Assembly (NCBI GenBank): GCA_025602915.1
Contig: JAHLJZ010000125.1
Coordinates: 1-53,736, forward strand
Length of the DNA: 53,736 nucleotides
Reading direction: 5' to 3'
Source: Paraphysoderma sedebokerense
Lineage: Eukaryota > Blastocladiomycota > Physodermatomycetes > Physodermatales > Physodermataceae
The notes under the pieces are model-generated. The model did not search any database, was not told where the DNA came from, and worked only from the letters and a program-made list of their open reading frames with translations. Position 1 is the stretch's first letter. Each line of letters opens with the position of its first letter. The position numbers and the translations under genes were made by a program. Below are positions 26,332 to 37,866 of this stretch, one piece after another.

Positions 26332-26914
26332 TGGGGTGAATGCGTAGCCAGAGAGTGGAGTGGTTGCAGTAGTGAGTACGGTTGTGTGTTGTGTATGGAT
26401 ATAGTTGGGGATGGTGAAAGCACGACAAGGCGACCGTATTAGAAGGCCGTGACAACTGAGGAGATCACACACTCACACACCGCAAGGGATGGGTAATGTA
26501 GACAGTATACAGCATATAAAAGACACTTGCTACAACAGATATGCTCTCTTACAATGTATGTAGATAGTATATCCACTCTGCAGTGTGCATACAGTCAGGA
26601 CAGACACAGAGGGAACGAACGCGACTGCTGGAGAGAGAGCGAACGAGGAACACAGGGAATCTTCAATGGGACATGCATACTATCCATATATATAGTATCT
26701 GTACACCACTGTTATTTATAGTCTATATGTCTATGTATTTATATCCATGGCTTATGATACATATTGTATGTGTGGAATGTTCCACTCGCGTACGCAGTAA
26801 GCAGGAATCGGCCCAAAAGGGAAAAAGGGAATTCCCTCTCGCTCCCCGTTCCATCTACATTACATCTACGCTACATACATAGATATCACTATTGACATAC
26901 TACACAACACACTG
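26332..26914. promoter_or_regulatory. Divergent promoter region, TBC1D31-like gene and chimeric receptor
   Basis: About 580 bp lie between two head-to-head start codons. A TATAAA lies at about 26515. A purine-rich GAGAGAGAGCG run lies near 26630, and T/A-rich, weakly repetitive sequence occupies 26690-26760. Open frames here are short and overlap one another on both strands, so I do not call a gene. Confidence 0.45.
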
Positions 26915-29900
26915 ATGCTTGGCGTCCTTCCACCCTCTCTCCGCTTCCTTCTCCCCATTCCCCTCCTCCTCCTCCTCCTTCCGTCCTTCTTCTCTCGGTC
27001 TGCCAATGGTAGATTCTCTTACTCCATAAAATGACAAATGGCCATAACAGCAATAATTAACAGTTGTCTTTTAAAGCCACCAGCAGCGAATTCCGAGTCG
27101 ATCCGTCCTCTCCATCATCTTCCACGTCCTTCAGATCCCTCCGCTCGGCTTGGAGATACCTCTACTCTCTGCCCTCCATAGAATCAAACGACAATATCAC
27201 TATTCAGATATTCCCAGGAATACACAGGCTACCAGAATCCCAATTCAAATTCAACAGCTCATTAAACATTTATCACGTTGCTCTCAATTCATCGAATACC
27301 TTTATTCAGCCTCCGCGAAATCAGAGTCGGCAGCAAAGTGCCGTGCTTATCCAGGACTCGGCCCTTTTGTCCTTTGAAGGAATAACGTTTCAAAGATTTT
27401 CATATTCAAATGCCTCTCTGGAAGCTTCAAGCTCTTTTTTTGAAGTCATCGACAACGCCAAACTCATCTTCGAGAATTGCACATTTTCTGGTCAGTTGCT
27501 TGAAATAGTCAACCAATATTTCGTGAAAGAATAAGGTATTCATACTGAATCATTCTGCTTCTAGACAATGGAGTAGAAAAGGCGGGCTTTACTCTATCAG
27601 CCAAGGATAATGCTGCAATTTCGTTTCACGAATCAAATCTCATTTCTGAATTGGGTATGCTCCCCTTTTTTATCTGTCAAATTGCTCTTACAACGTGGAA
27701 TTCTCGTTTGATAAAGACAATGCCCTGATGCTACTGTACTTGTAGCTCACGAAGCCGAAATATACCTCAATGGGAATGCAAAGTTATCCATGTCGTCAAG
27801 CAGAATTACTGGCGTCGGCAGCTGGCGAACAGCGGTCTTTCGGTCCTTTGCATCATCATCTATAGACATCAGAGATTCTACTTTTACCGGTAAGATACAG
27901 TTCTTGAAATACAAACTGTTAATATGCGTGGATACATAAGCCGTTTTCTTTTGGGCTCTAGGAAATCGAAATCTTTTGTTTTCCGTCAATGATTTTTCAA
28001 ATCTGAATATATCGAATTCCGAATTCACAGGTATGCTGGTGCTTGTTGCAACTATTCTTACGACCATGGGACGCTCAGTAATTATTTTGCTCCGCGCTCT
28101 AACAGGGAATTCGGCACCGCCTAATGCCGCTGTCACAGTCGCATTAGTTACAACGGCTACTGTCAATATCTTTCGTAGCAATTTTTCAGGTACCCTCTAG
28201 AGTTTTTGGAATTTAACGGAGCATCGGTCCTTAATCTCTGTCGTAGGCAATTTTGGCGCCAGAACTGGGGCATTAAGCTTCGTGGGATCTACTGTATCGA
28301 TTCAAGACACAGATATTAATAACAACAATGGAACTGCTATCTCTGCAATCAGGATCAGCAGTAATTCAGATGTGACTTTACAAAATTGTAGTATTCGTAA
28401 TCACTCGGGTCCTAAAATCCGGATCTTGCAAGTCACCGAAACTGCCAAATTGTCTATCGTCGGTGGGACAATTATCGGTTTGTGTCTTTAAACCTGAGAT
28501 ACAAGTAACATTGTTTTAGTATTAACGGGTGGTGTCCCTATTTGAAAGGAAATACGCAGGGATGGATCACCGGAGTTTACAACAGCGGTTCCGTGAGGAT
28601 TAGTGGGACTGTCATTGCTGGTAAACCGCTTCTGATTTTCCTCGCTGCAGTTGTTAACTGTGCTAAAATAGTTCCAATTCCCACTAGGCAATGATTTTCA
28701 ACTTTCACAACCGATATTTCAAGGTACCGGAACTAGAATTGACATAATCGATGCAAGAATCCAGAGTAAGTGCAGATTCACATACAAATATTCGAACGCG
28801 ATATTTCATCTGACCAACATGTCTTCAAATCATTAGACAATACCCTCGGTTCAGGATTTATAACTTCAGACCGCAACTCAAATTTGGTAACCGCTGGAAC
28901 TGCATTTGAATGTATGATAACACCGCTGGCTTTAACCTCCATGCATTGCGAAGGCTCAATCTAACGTCTTTACTGACAACAGTGAACAGAGTTCTCAGTG
29001 GTGCACTCATGACCTTTTATGGAGCGTCGCTCGTTCTCAATAACACGAGATTCACTTCTAATTCCATTCAAAGTCGTGCGCGAACAGACGTTCTGGTCGC
29101 CTACATGGGAACTTCTCAGAACGCTACTTTTGTTGCTCAATCTTCAATTTTCAGAGGTAATTCGTCTTTACGAATCCCCGACTCGTATCCCTTTTAATCA
29201 ATTCATCCATTCTCATTCTTTTTCTTGGAATAAGGAAACAATCTCGGCGGCGGAACCCTCCTTTTGGTAGCAAACTCCAACGCCTCGGTATCGCTTTCGC
29301 AACTTCAATTCCAGAGCAATATTGCAACCTGTATCGAAACAGTAGATCAATCTTCAATCGATATTTCAGAGTCCGAGTTTATCGGCAACCGGTTAAATAT
29401 CAGATCATCAGGATCAGCGGTTTATGTTAAGGGAAATGCCCGAATTACAAAATCAAAGTTTACGAACAATACTAGCGTGGGAAAGGTAAATTATTGCTCC
29501 CTATGTAGATACACTGCTGTCTACACGTTTAGTTGGCATGCATGAAGTGACGGAGTCGAAAAACAAATTAATGTGACTTTTCGTGTAGGGTGCCGCCATT
29601 CAATATGACACTGTATCGGACAACAGCACTTTAACCGTCTTGTCTTCAACTTTCTCTGGAAACAAAGCTGTCGATGGTAGCTATATTTTTAATTATTATT
29701 ACTTATTAGTGGAGATTGATATGTAACAATTACTACCAAAGGTGGCAGTATCTTTCTCAATTTTATTAAAAGTACCCAAGTCACTGTCTACCAAAATCAA
29801 TTTGAATCGAATCAGGCAGACAGGGGAGGAGCGATTTATCTTTCTAACGTATTCGCGCCAATCCAACTCAGTGATAATATTTTTCAGAATAATGTCGCAG

Positions 29901-32900
29901 TGTATCAAGGTATAGATTGCTTTCCATTTATTCTGGCAGTGTTTTCTTTACTATAACATTCACACTTTCATTGCGCAAAACAGGGAATGATATGGGCTCG
30001 CCGATCAAGTCTTTGCGGTATCTGAACAGAAATCCGAGTTTCTTGAAACAACGAACCTACGTCACTGGCTCGGCTTTGCCTACCATCAATATTGCGGCGT
30101 TCGACTTGTAAGTGTTATTTCTTATTTGACTTTTTTAGTTTTCAGTGTACATTTTCCGCTAACATGTAATTAAATTCAAAAGGTATGAACAACCGGTCTA
30201 TACGTTACCAAACGAGACTTTCTTCATGGGAATTGAGATATACCCAGCGACGCCATTAGATTCGAACCCGTGGTCAATCATTCGTGGAGAATCCGCTAAA
30301 GCCATTATCTCTGGCTCCGTGTCATTCTCGAGCCTCAAATTATACGGTTCTACCGGTCCGCATATATTATCGTTTACCTCTCTCACGGATCAATACGATT
30401 CTTCAATTTACTTTATAAACGAAACCATCAACATCTCACCCTGCGACGGCGGCAAAATTATGGAATCATTACCCGGAACAACCATCAGTGTCTGCTCAGA
30501 TCCGGTTTGTACTCAAGGTTGTCTTCCAAATCAAGGTGTATGTGTGCAAAAAGATACTTGTCAATGTTTGGATGGATGGGAAGGTGTAGATTGTGGCCTC
30601 CCGAAGGAATACTACGATGGGTTGAGTTTAATTCTATCATTGAGTGGAAGCAATGAAAGCGGAAGTGACCAAGCGGTTGTTGAGACTGCGCAGCTACCTG
30701 AATTAAGATCACAGATTATGAGTGTATTGAATCGAGAAATGGAAGGGAAGGGTGATGTCGTTTTTCGTAGTATGGATGTTAATGCTGAATTGTCAAATCC
30801 GAAAAGATTACGCTCAGTTCCAACATTCTCGTCATTGACTTCATCTGAATCATCAAAACAAACAGTCATCACCATTCAGGTTCTCATCAAATCAGAAGAC
30901 TCGTCTACATTTCTCGAAGGCGATTCCCTCGCCGAATTCTATCCACTCCTACAATCCGAGTTCCCTTCTTCAATCTACTTACCGTCCAATCAAACCGCCT
31001 CAGTATCTCTATCTTCACTGAAAATCACAAACTCCCCAAAAATATATGTCACCATCGCTGATCCAACTGTGATTGCGGTTCTATTGTTGACTGGAATATG
31101 TCTCCTCGGAACAATTGGGATAATGATCGTGTTCACCAAATCTCGTCAAACCGCTGCCGTGAAAAGTAGTTCTTATGTGTTTTGTATGTTGATCTGTTTG
31201 GGCTTTGTGTTGGGGTATATCAGTATACCATTGTACACTGGGATTCCAACTAAGGGTTCCTGCGTGGCCCAGATTTGGTTGTTGGCTTTGTCTATGGGGA
31301 TGGTCGTAGGGTAAGTTGAAATGCGAGAATGTTGATCCGTGAAAACTTATTTTCGGTGAATCCTCCTTTACTTGTGACACCGAATACTGACTATTTCGTT
31401 CTTGGATATAGGAATTTACTTGTAAAAACTTTAAGGATATACCTGATTTTTAGTAACACGAAGGGTAAAATAATGGGATTATCCGATAACCAAATGTTAA
31501 AATACACAGCATCTATTATTCTTCTGGAATTGGTAATTACTGTTCCTCCATATCAGCTCTCAATACTACCAGTTACTCACGCCCCTCAATTTTTAGATTT
31601 TACTTGTACTCTCGACCGTTATCGATCCGCCTGTCCCTGTGATACTTAACCTCCCCAAACTACGATACTGGACTTGCGCGAGTTCGAATCCGTTCACGCA
31701 TACTATTTTTATATCGTTGTTAGGGGCGTATAATGGATCGTTATTGATTATGGCTTGTTATTTGGCGATTAAAACGCGTCAAGCTCAAAGTGCTTATAGA
31801 GAAAGGTAAGAGTAAACCGAATCTTCTCTATCTGACCTCTTCAATAGTATTAACATCATCTGTTCGTGTTTTATAAATCAATAGTAAAGCCATAGGTCTC
31901 TCCATTTACAGTATTTCTCTTCTCCTCGCGATTTCGTTCCCCATCATATACCTCACCACGACACTGCCATTATTTGACTTTCACGCCCGTTCTCTTACTA
32001 TAATATTCATCAACATAATTACAACGGCCTCACTTTTCTACAAAAAAGTTAAAATTATATTATTTCATCCGGAACTTAACAACATGGAAGCGTTGAACCG
32101 GAAATCCACAAATCATAGTTTAAGTCTCCACGTAGATCCTGGAACCGGAGGAGGAGGAAAATCAGGAAGCAAAAATAGCAAAAAAATGAGTGATACAGCC
32201 ATGATGAAACAAATAGTATTGAGTAGACGAAACAGTTCTAATCACGACGGAAGGGGAAGCAGGAGAGGTAGCGAAGAAGTTCAATTGAATATACATCTTC
32301 ATCGGAAACCTAGCGTTGGAGTGGATAGAAGTAATACGATTGGACCGGGTATGTTGGCTAGAAGGTCGAGTGCTCAGTTAGGGAACTTAAATCATGGGTA
32401 TGATCGGAGTAGAAGGGGGAGTACAGAAAATGGAGGAGGTCCAATGGTTAAAGGTAGTTCAACTACAGTTGCGGGAAGTTATGGAGTTATCAAGGAAGAA
32501 GTCGAAGATGAAAAGGGATTGGTGTTTGAGGTCTGTATTTTTTCACGGTTTTGCTTTTTTTGTTCTTTCATCTGACATTCTTGAATGTTCTTTAGCCTAT
32601 TATCGAATTATTCTATATTTCGGTGAAATCGTCAAAAAAACCGCAATGGAGGCAATACTATCTTTACTTATTCCCATTGACTGAACATTTAATGATGACT
32701 AAAGACCCCAACGTATGCTGCAGCTTTCCCTATTCCTTCCTCTTCCCTTTGATTTCTTCTTTATACTGACTTAATTCATTAACAATTATTATTCGGTCCA
32801 CGTATATATAGCCCACCACGGCTCCAATGATCCATCTCTCGCTTTGTCGCGTTCGCAATATTTCGCATATTTGGAAACAGTGTATAGAATTACACACTCC

Positions 32901-33264
32901 CTCCGGAAAAGTTTACCTCATTCGAACAAAACATGAACTGGTGTTCACTAAATGGTGGACACTATTACAGCGGGTAGTAGGAACTTGTGAAACCGGTAAA
33001 AATTCATTAAAATATCAACCTCAGATCATCCTGAGAGTACTGACTTTCTGTTTTCTGATATCTATTGTCATCTTAGACGCCAAGGCACCAAATAAATCGG
33101 AACAACAGCCGCAAAATCGGTTCACACCGTTCCTGCAGTTACCGTTAACACGTAAACCGTCTATACTAGGAACCCCGGGGGAAGGAAAACTGGATAAATT
33201 GAATTCGTTTTTACCAAAAATGGGGAAGCCGGGAGGTGTGAAAGCCACCGGAATCATGTCGTGA
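26915..33264 (+). CDS. Chimeric class C GPCR: Pmp-like beta-helix, EGF, 7TM, PH-like tail
   Basis: The first exon encodes a Leu-rich signal peptide (MLGVLPPSLRFLLPIPLLLL). The long ectodomain (about 27080-30110) is built of short coils with the FxxN and GGA(I/L) signatures of chlamydial-type Pmp parallel beta-helix repeats, for example NQFESNQADRGGAIYLSN. One EGF-like module follows (about 30493-30594, CTQGCLPNQGVC and CQCLDGWEGVDC). A stalk and seven helices of the class C/GABA-B family occupy about 31045-32070, including the third-helix block LLVKTLRIYLIFSNTKGK. The cytoplasmic tail has five RRxS/RKxS sites (about 32226-32425) and a PH-like domain (about 32597-32990) ending KHELVFTKWWTLLQR. 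There is no Venus-flytrap domain. Introns are numerous, and many ectodomain exons match one coil. The stop is TGA at 33262-33264. The ligand is unknown; coupling to G proteins is inferred from the family. Confidence 0.85.
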
Positions 33265-33667
33265 CGTCATGAAAAGTGTGTATTAAAGTAGAGGGAATGT
33301 ATGAGATACGATAGGGAGGCAGTGGATATTGTGATTAGATTTATTTACTATTTATTTGTTCATTTGAATTGTATATTTATTGGTGGGGTTAATTTTGTGG
33401 AAACTGTGGTGGAATTATTTTGTTATTTTTCATGATGTTTGGATAATTAATTGTAGAAATGACTGTACAGGTTGTTTTTGCGACCGAGAATTAAGAATAA
33501 TTGAGTGATTCAATGCCCGATTCTATGATCAAATACCACCCTCAAAGGCTGGATTCCTCTGTAAATTTGGTATCGCAGGGAATTGGATAATCCATCTATG
33601 AAAGATTCTGTCAGAGATATTTTGGGATTTTTTTTATTTGTCTTTTATTCGCACATTTGAGTTATTA
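33265..33667. other. Convergent 3' intergenic stretch
   Basis: About 400 bp of T-rich sequence lie between two genes that converge. Nothing coding is seen. A TTTTTTTTATTTG tract at about 33630 lies in the 3' flank of THOC7. Confidence 0.5.
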
Positions 33668-35163
33668 TTATCGAGGTGTACTGCTCCTCGATCCGCCACC
33701 TTCTCTTTTATCCCGGCTACGATCTCGTCTACTGTGACTGTGTAAATGACTATGAGATCGTTTAGACGATGACGATGAAGACAAAGGAACAGCACTATCT
33801 AGGATGATTTCACCAGCTTCGACTTCCCCTTCTTCTTTCTCTTTTGTTCGATCACGGTCACGGCCACGGTCTCTATCACGACCTTTTTCTCGTTCTTTCT
33901 CTCTGTCACGATCTCGCCCACGATCTCGTTCTGAAGACTCTTTTTTCACTTTTTCTCTAGACTCGGATCTTCCACTACTACCCCTTTCACGATCTTTTTC
34001 ACGTTCACGGTCACGATCACGATCACGAGAAGACGATTTTGTCCTTGAACTGGAAGACCCAACGGCAAGTGTATTTTCAACTTTTGGTTTTTTCGAATCT
34101 ACCCAATCAATTTCCATTTCATCTTTTAAATCTGAATCTGGATCTCTGGCACGTTTCTTTTCTTTGTCTTGCGATCTTTCAGTGTCTTTAAATCTACCTT
34201 TATCACTTTCTTTTTCCTCTTCTTTCTCTTCATTTTCCTTTTCAGATGTGATCGAGCTGGTAGAAAGCATGTACTGTTCTAACCAATTCATTTGGGACAA
34301 CACGAATGCAAGACGATTTTTACGGTCTTCCAAGTCAGCTTGGGTTTGTGATTGTGTTAGTTCGAGATTCTCAATGGTCGTTTCTATTTGTATGATATCG
34401 CTAATACGGCGAACAAAGAAAAAAATGGTGGTATGAGAGTTAGTCGTCTTGTAGTAGTAGAATACAGGACCGCTTTGTATGTTTACTTGTTGATGCTTAC
34501 TTTTCGGCTTCCTTCCTGGCACGACGTTGATTGATAACGTTTGCTTTCTTTTCATATTCCATGCGCTGCTGGCGTTCTTCTTCGATTTCCTGTCGTTTTT
34601 GCAACAACTGTTCAATATCTGAACTCGCTTCTGATATCGCTTGTTCTGGGACATGTACAATTGGATCAATAAAATGGCTTTAAAACGACGAATCGGCATG
34701 AAAAGTTGTAGGTCAAGTTGATCTATCTTCCTCACCATCTTTGGCAATTGATTCATGGTACTCTTTGCTCTGTTCATTCACTTCCATATCGTATATGATT
34801 TGAAATTTCTCTGCCTTCACTCTGCACCATTCTATGGCCATGACAAGTTCTTCAGCCATTTCAGCACTAAGTACGTATTGATTGATGGAAGAAAGGTGAG
34901 GATTCTTCCCGCACAACTCAGAGAAAAGTGTTGTCAACGTACGCTTCCTCGAGATTACAGTCATCTTTTGCAATGTAGTTTCTGAAATTGAAATAGAGTT
35001 TTCTAACACGGGCTATAGATTTGTTTTCAAAGTCCTTGAAGGGCAGTCTCTGGGCAATGATATCTGTCGACAGGATAGGAAGGAATGTGAGTCCAAACGC
35101 TACACTTGATTTGATTCAATACATAGACGGATAGATACCGGCATCGCTGATTGCACTCATCAT
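33668..35163 (-). CDS. THOC7: THO complex subunit 7 with long Arg/Asp/Glu-Ser tail, multi-exon
   Basis: THOC7 is a coiled-coil subunit of THO/TREX, which couples transcription elongation to mRNA export in the nucleus. The N-terminus ISDADIIAQRLPFKDFENKS, followed by KLYFNFRNYIA, matches animal THOC7. So do the next exons: WCRVKAEKFQIIYDMEVNEQ (human LVYDMNLREMENYEKI), SSDIEQLLQKRQEIEEERQQ and the second coiled coil ending RLAFVLSQMNWLEQYM. After this normal THOC7 length, the frame continues for more than 150 residues. The extension is very rich in RD, RE, RS and KE pairs (about 33671-34260), with a central KKPKVE nuclear-localisation-like motif. The start ATG is at 35163-35161; a second ATG follows directly. 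The stop is at 33668-33670. It shares a divergent promoter with the RXT3 gene. Confidence 0.85.
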
Positions 35164-35574
35164 GACCACCGGTGGGATATATATATAGTTATGTGGAAAT
35201 TATTAATGTAATATATAAATGAATCGTATGTAAGAAGTCAATGTGCAAGCGGGGCCAAATATTAATACAAATCACGTGATTCCCTTTTGTGCGTATTTTG
35301 TGTTTGTTTTTTCCCAGCGACGAATTCGACTGTAATCGACACATTCGGAGAAAGCACGCTCATCATTATCCAACACTCGCAGGACGACAGCAGCATCGGT
35401 ACTCTAGTGTGTAGTAGCAGCAGTGTTGCGGTGCACCAGCAAAAGTCCCTATTTCAATTCCTCTCCTCAACATTCACACGCCACGACAACGACACCAGCT
35501 AAACTCCACTTTGTTTACGTCTGGTCAATATTCATCTTGTCTTTCCAATCCAATATCAACCTCCAACCGCGCAA
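35164..35574. promoter_or_regulatory. Divergent promoter of THOC7 and RXT3
   Basis: The start codons of two head-to-head nuclear genes are about 410 bp apart. A TATATATATA run lies near 35179-35188 on the THOC7 side. A perfect palindrome with an E-box core sits near 35271-35280. From about 35400 on, the sequence is C/A-rich and looks like a 5' UTR for RXT3. Confidence 0.5.
35271..35280. promoter_or_regulatory. E-box palindrome ATCACGTGAT
   Basis: A perfect 10-bp palindrome with a CACGTG core lies in the middle of the THOC7-RXT3 divergent promoter. In fungi such cores are bound by Cbf1-type bHLH factors. Occupancy is inferred, not shown. Confidence 0.4.
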
Positions 35575-37866
35575 ATGGATTCTTCGAGGAAGAGACCACT
35601 ATCTCCAACGGATCAGTCAAACTCGCATAGAGTCCATCACTACTTACAACGTGATCCATCGCCTGTCCCGGATACGAAGCGTCTGAAGACCTCAGATTCC
35701 GATCATGCGCCGGCCAAATACGTCACTTCTTCATCTCAAGCAAATTCTACGGACGCAATGGCAAATCAATCTACTTCCGTCGAAAATGTCCATATCAAAG
35801 ATGAAAGCGTCAGTGACCGTTTTTCAACCTTGAATGGTCGCAGTCTAGACGACGATGTGAGCAGATCCTGTAAGTTTGATATTCCTCTTACCTATATACT
35901 CATTGATTTTGCAACTTACTCATTGAACAATGTACATTATGCTCAGCTTCCCCCCATACCGCTGGTAGCTCTAGAAGGAACTCTCAGTGCGATACCTCCG
36001 TCACGTCCTCCGCGTCAATCTTGGACGGGGGACTTGTGGAGGCAGCGAATATGGCCAAATTCTTTCAGTCCAATCAAAAATGTCATAAAGTCAAAGTGGT
36101 AAATGATGAAAGGTTGAATAAGTTGGATGTGCCCGAGACATTCCTTGGTATATTTCGTGACCTCCTGTTTTCCCTTTGCGATGATCCATTTTTTTAACCT
36201 AAATGGTTGTTACCAGGGACATTTTTCTATCAACCAGTGAATTGTTTATTTCCGTCTCTTGTGGACCATTTAAACGGCATACTGCATGTTCGAATAGCTT
36301 CACGATATTTAACTTATGATAATCCGAATATAAAGAAACGTTCAGTGTGGGGTACTGATGTTTACACAGATGATTCTGATGTTGTTGGCAGTATGTATTG
36401 CTTTAATTGACAACCATCTTGACCTCTACATTAACGTCTTATATAATTGTATGAAAACTACAGTGATTGTTCATGGCGGATCATACACGCTGCCAGATCC
36501 GTTACATCCTAGAAACGATTCTGACGACGGAAGGCCGTCTTCGATATCGTCAATTCAGAGGCCGAATCATGATCTTATAGTGACATTAAGAGTTTTACCG
36601 AAACTTTTGAAGTACGCTGGCACAAGTCGCCACAGAATAAAAAGTCGTCATTGGACCGATCATGATGGAATGAGTCTGAGAGTCGAATCTGTTAAAGAAA
36701 TTCCGGTAAGTATTTTAGCAACGTATTGGTGCTAAGTTATTTTGCAACATATCGTGTTCTAAATCCACCCAATGTCTCCTGTAGCGTGGTACAGCCATCA
36801 CTCACGGCCGCAAAAATATGAAGGCACGAGTGTCAGCAATGTCCCAACTGCGAGTATCATTGACAAAACCAAGGCAGAGATATTTTCAGTATCCTACCCC
36901 AGAAAATAATTCCGTCAAAGAAACTACCCTGGTGTTTGATGTGAATGGATCCTAGTAGGTTCACATTTTTATAAGCCCCGCCATAATCATCTCAATGACC
37001 AAATGCCGTATTCTCCGTCAGTTTTAAATATTCACCGACTTTGTTGGTCGACAAAGATCCCGAAAATATTCAAACGTGGACAACCTATCGACTACGAAGC
37101 GAGGTCATTCTGCTGTCGAACGACGATCAAATGTAATTATTCTTTCTCATGTTTGTTATTGATTCTCCATCTGACTTTAGAATCTAACTCGTATTACAGT
37201 GTTGAAATTTCTCGCATTCCACAGTCCGACCCCCTGTCCGTTGATCGATACCGTATCCTCACCATTACTAATTCTTCATTATCGGACACAACCACTTTTC
37301 CAATTCCAGAGTCAACTCCGAATGCCAAAGTTCTCTTCACGAATCTCGACTGGGATGACTTGAAATGGATAAAGAAAGGTTTATTTATTACTAGTTCCCC
37401 GCTTCCCTCACAATCACCCACCCGCTCCCAAAATAATCAACTGAATCATCACACGTGGAACGTAGAAGTTGTAGAAGACAATGACATTTATTCACCGTTA
37501 TCTCCTGATTTCCGCAGACGATCATCAAATTTTGCATCCTTGAATCCTAATGCCGGTTCATCCGGGGGTAATGGACGGAGGTTATCTACACTCGGTAATT
37601 CGGTGATGGATCGACACAATTTCGGCACAGGAGTTACAAATGGCGGAAGCTCAGCGGCCATGGGCGCAAAAGATCGGACATTTACGCTTAGTTTCGGCAT
37701 GAACATATCAAGTGGCCCTACCCCTTCTTCGTATATTGATTTAGCGAAAGACAAAAGTAAAGGTGTGAGGAAAAGTAGTGTCGATTTTGTCGGTACTAAC
37801 GGAGAAGGCAGTTTTCTCTCAGTGAGAAAATTGTGGTGGAAGAAACGGAACGATGTTTCCGACTGA
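35575..37866 (+). CDS. RXT3: RXT3-domain subunit of an Rpd3L-type histone deacetylase complex
   Basis: The first exon starts at the ATG at 35575 (MDSSRKRPLSPTDQSN) and encodes a disordered Ser-rich leader. The Rxt3 domain is clear. The exons at 36217-36391 encode GTFFYQPVNCLFPSLVDHLN, then VRIASRYLTYDNPNIKKRSV and WGTDVYTDDSDVV. The next begins MIVHGGSYTLPDP. Downstream exons carry LIVTLRVLPKLLKYAGTSRH, HGRKNMKARVSAMSQLRVSL and LVFDVNGSYFKYSPTLLVDK, as expected for fungal Rxt3. The C-terminal part (from about 37430) is Ser/Gly/Asn-rich. The stop is TGA at 37864-37866. Rxt3 is known as a component of the fungal large Rpd3 deacetylase complex and acts in transcriptional repression. At least five introns are inferred; the one at about 36392-36463 splits the DSDVVG/MIVHGG block. 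Confidence 0.87.

Noticed and set aside
26583-26882. Open frame of about 99 residues in the divergent promoter
   Set aside because: It has no family likeness, overlaps other short frames and holds promoter-like low-complexity sequence.
31670-31700. GTTCGAATCC, a word like a tRNA T-arm
   Set aside because: It lies inside the seven-helix coding exon of the receptor, and no acceptor, D or anticodon arm can be folded around it.
33804-34436. Ser/Arg-rich open frame of about 210 residues on the plus strand
   Set aside because: It is the reverse complement of the RD/RE tail of THOC7, whose frame is tied to conserved upstream exons.
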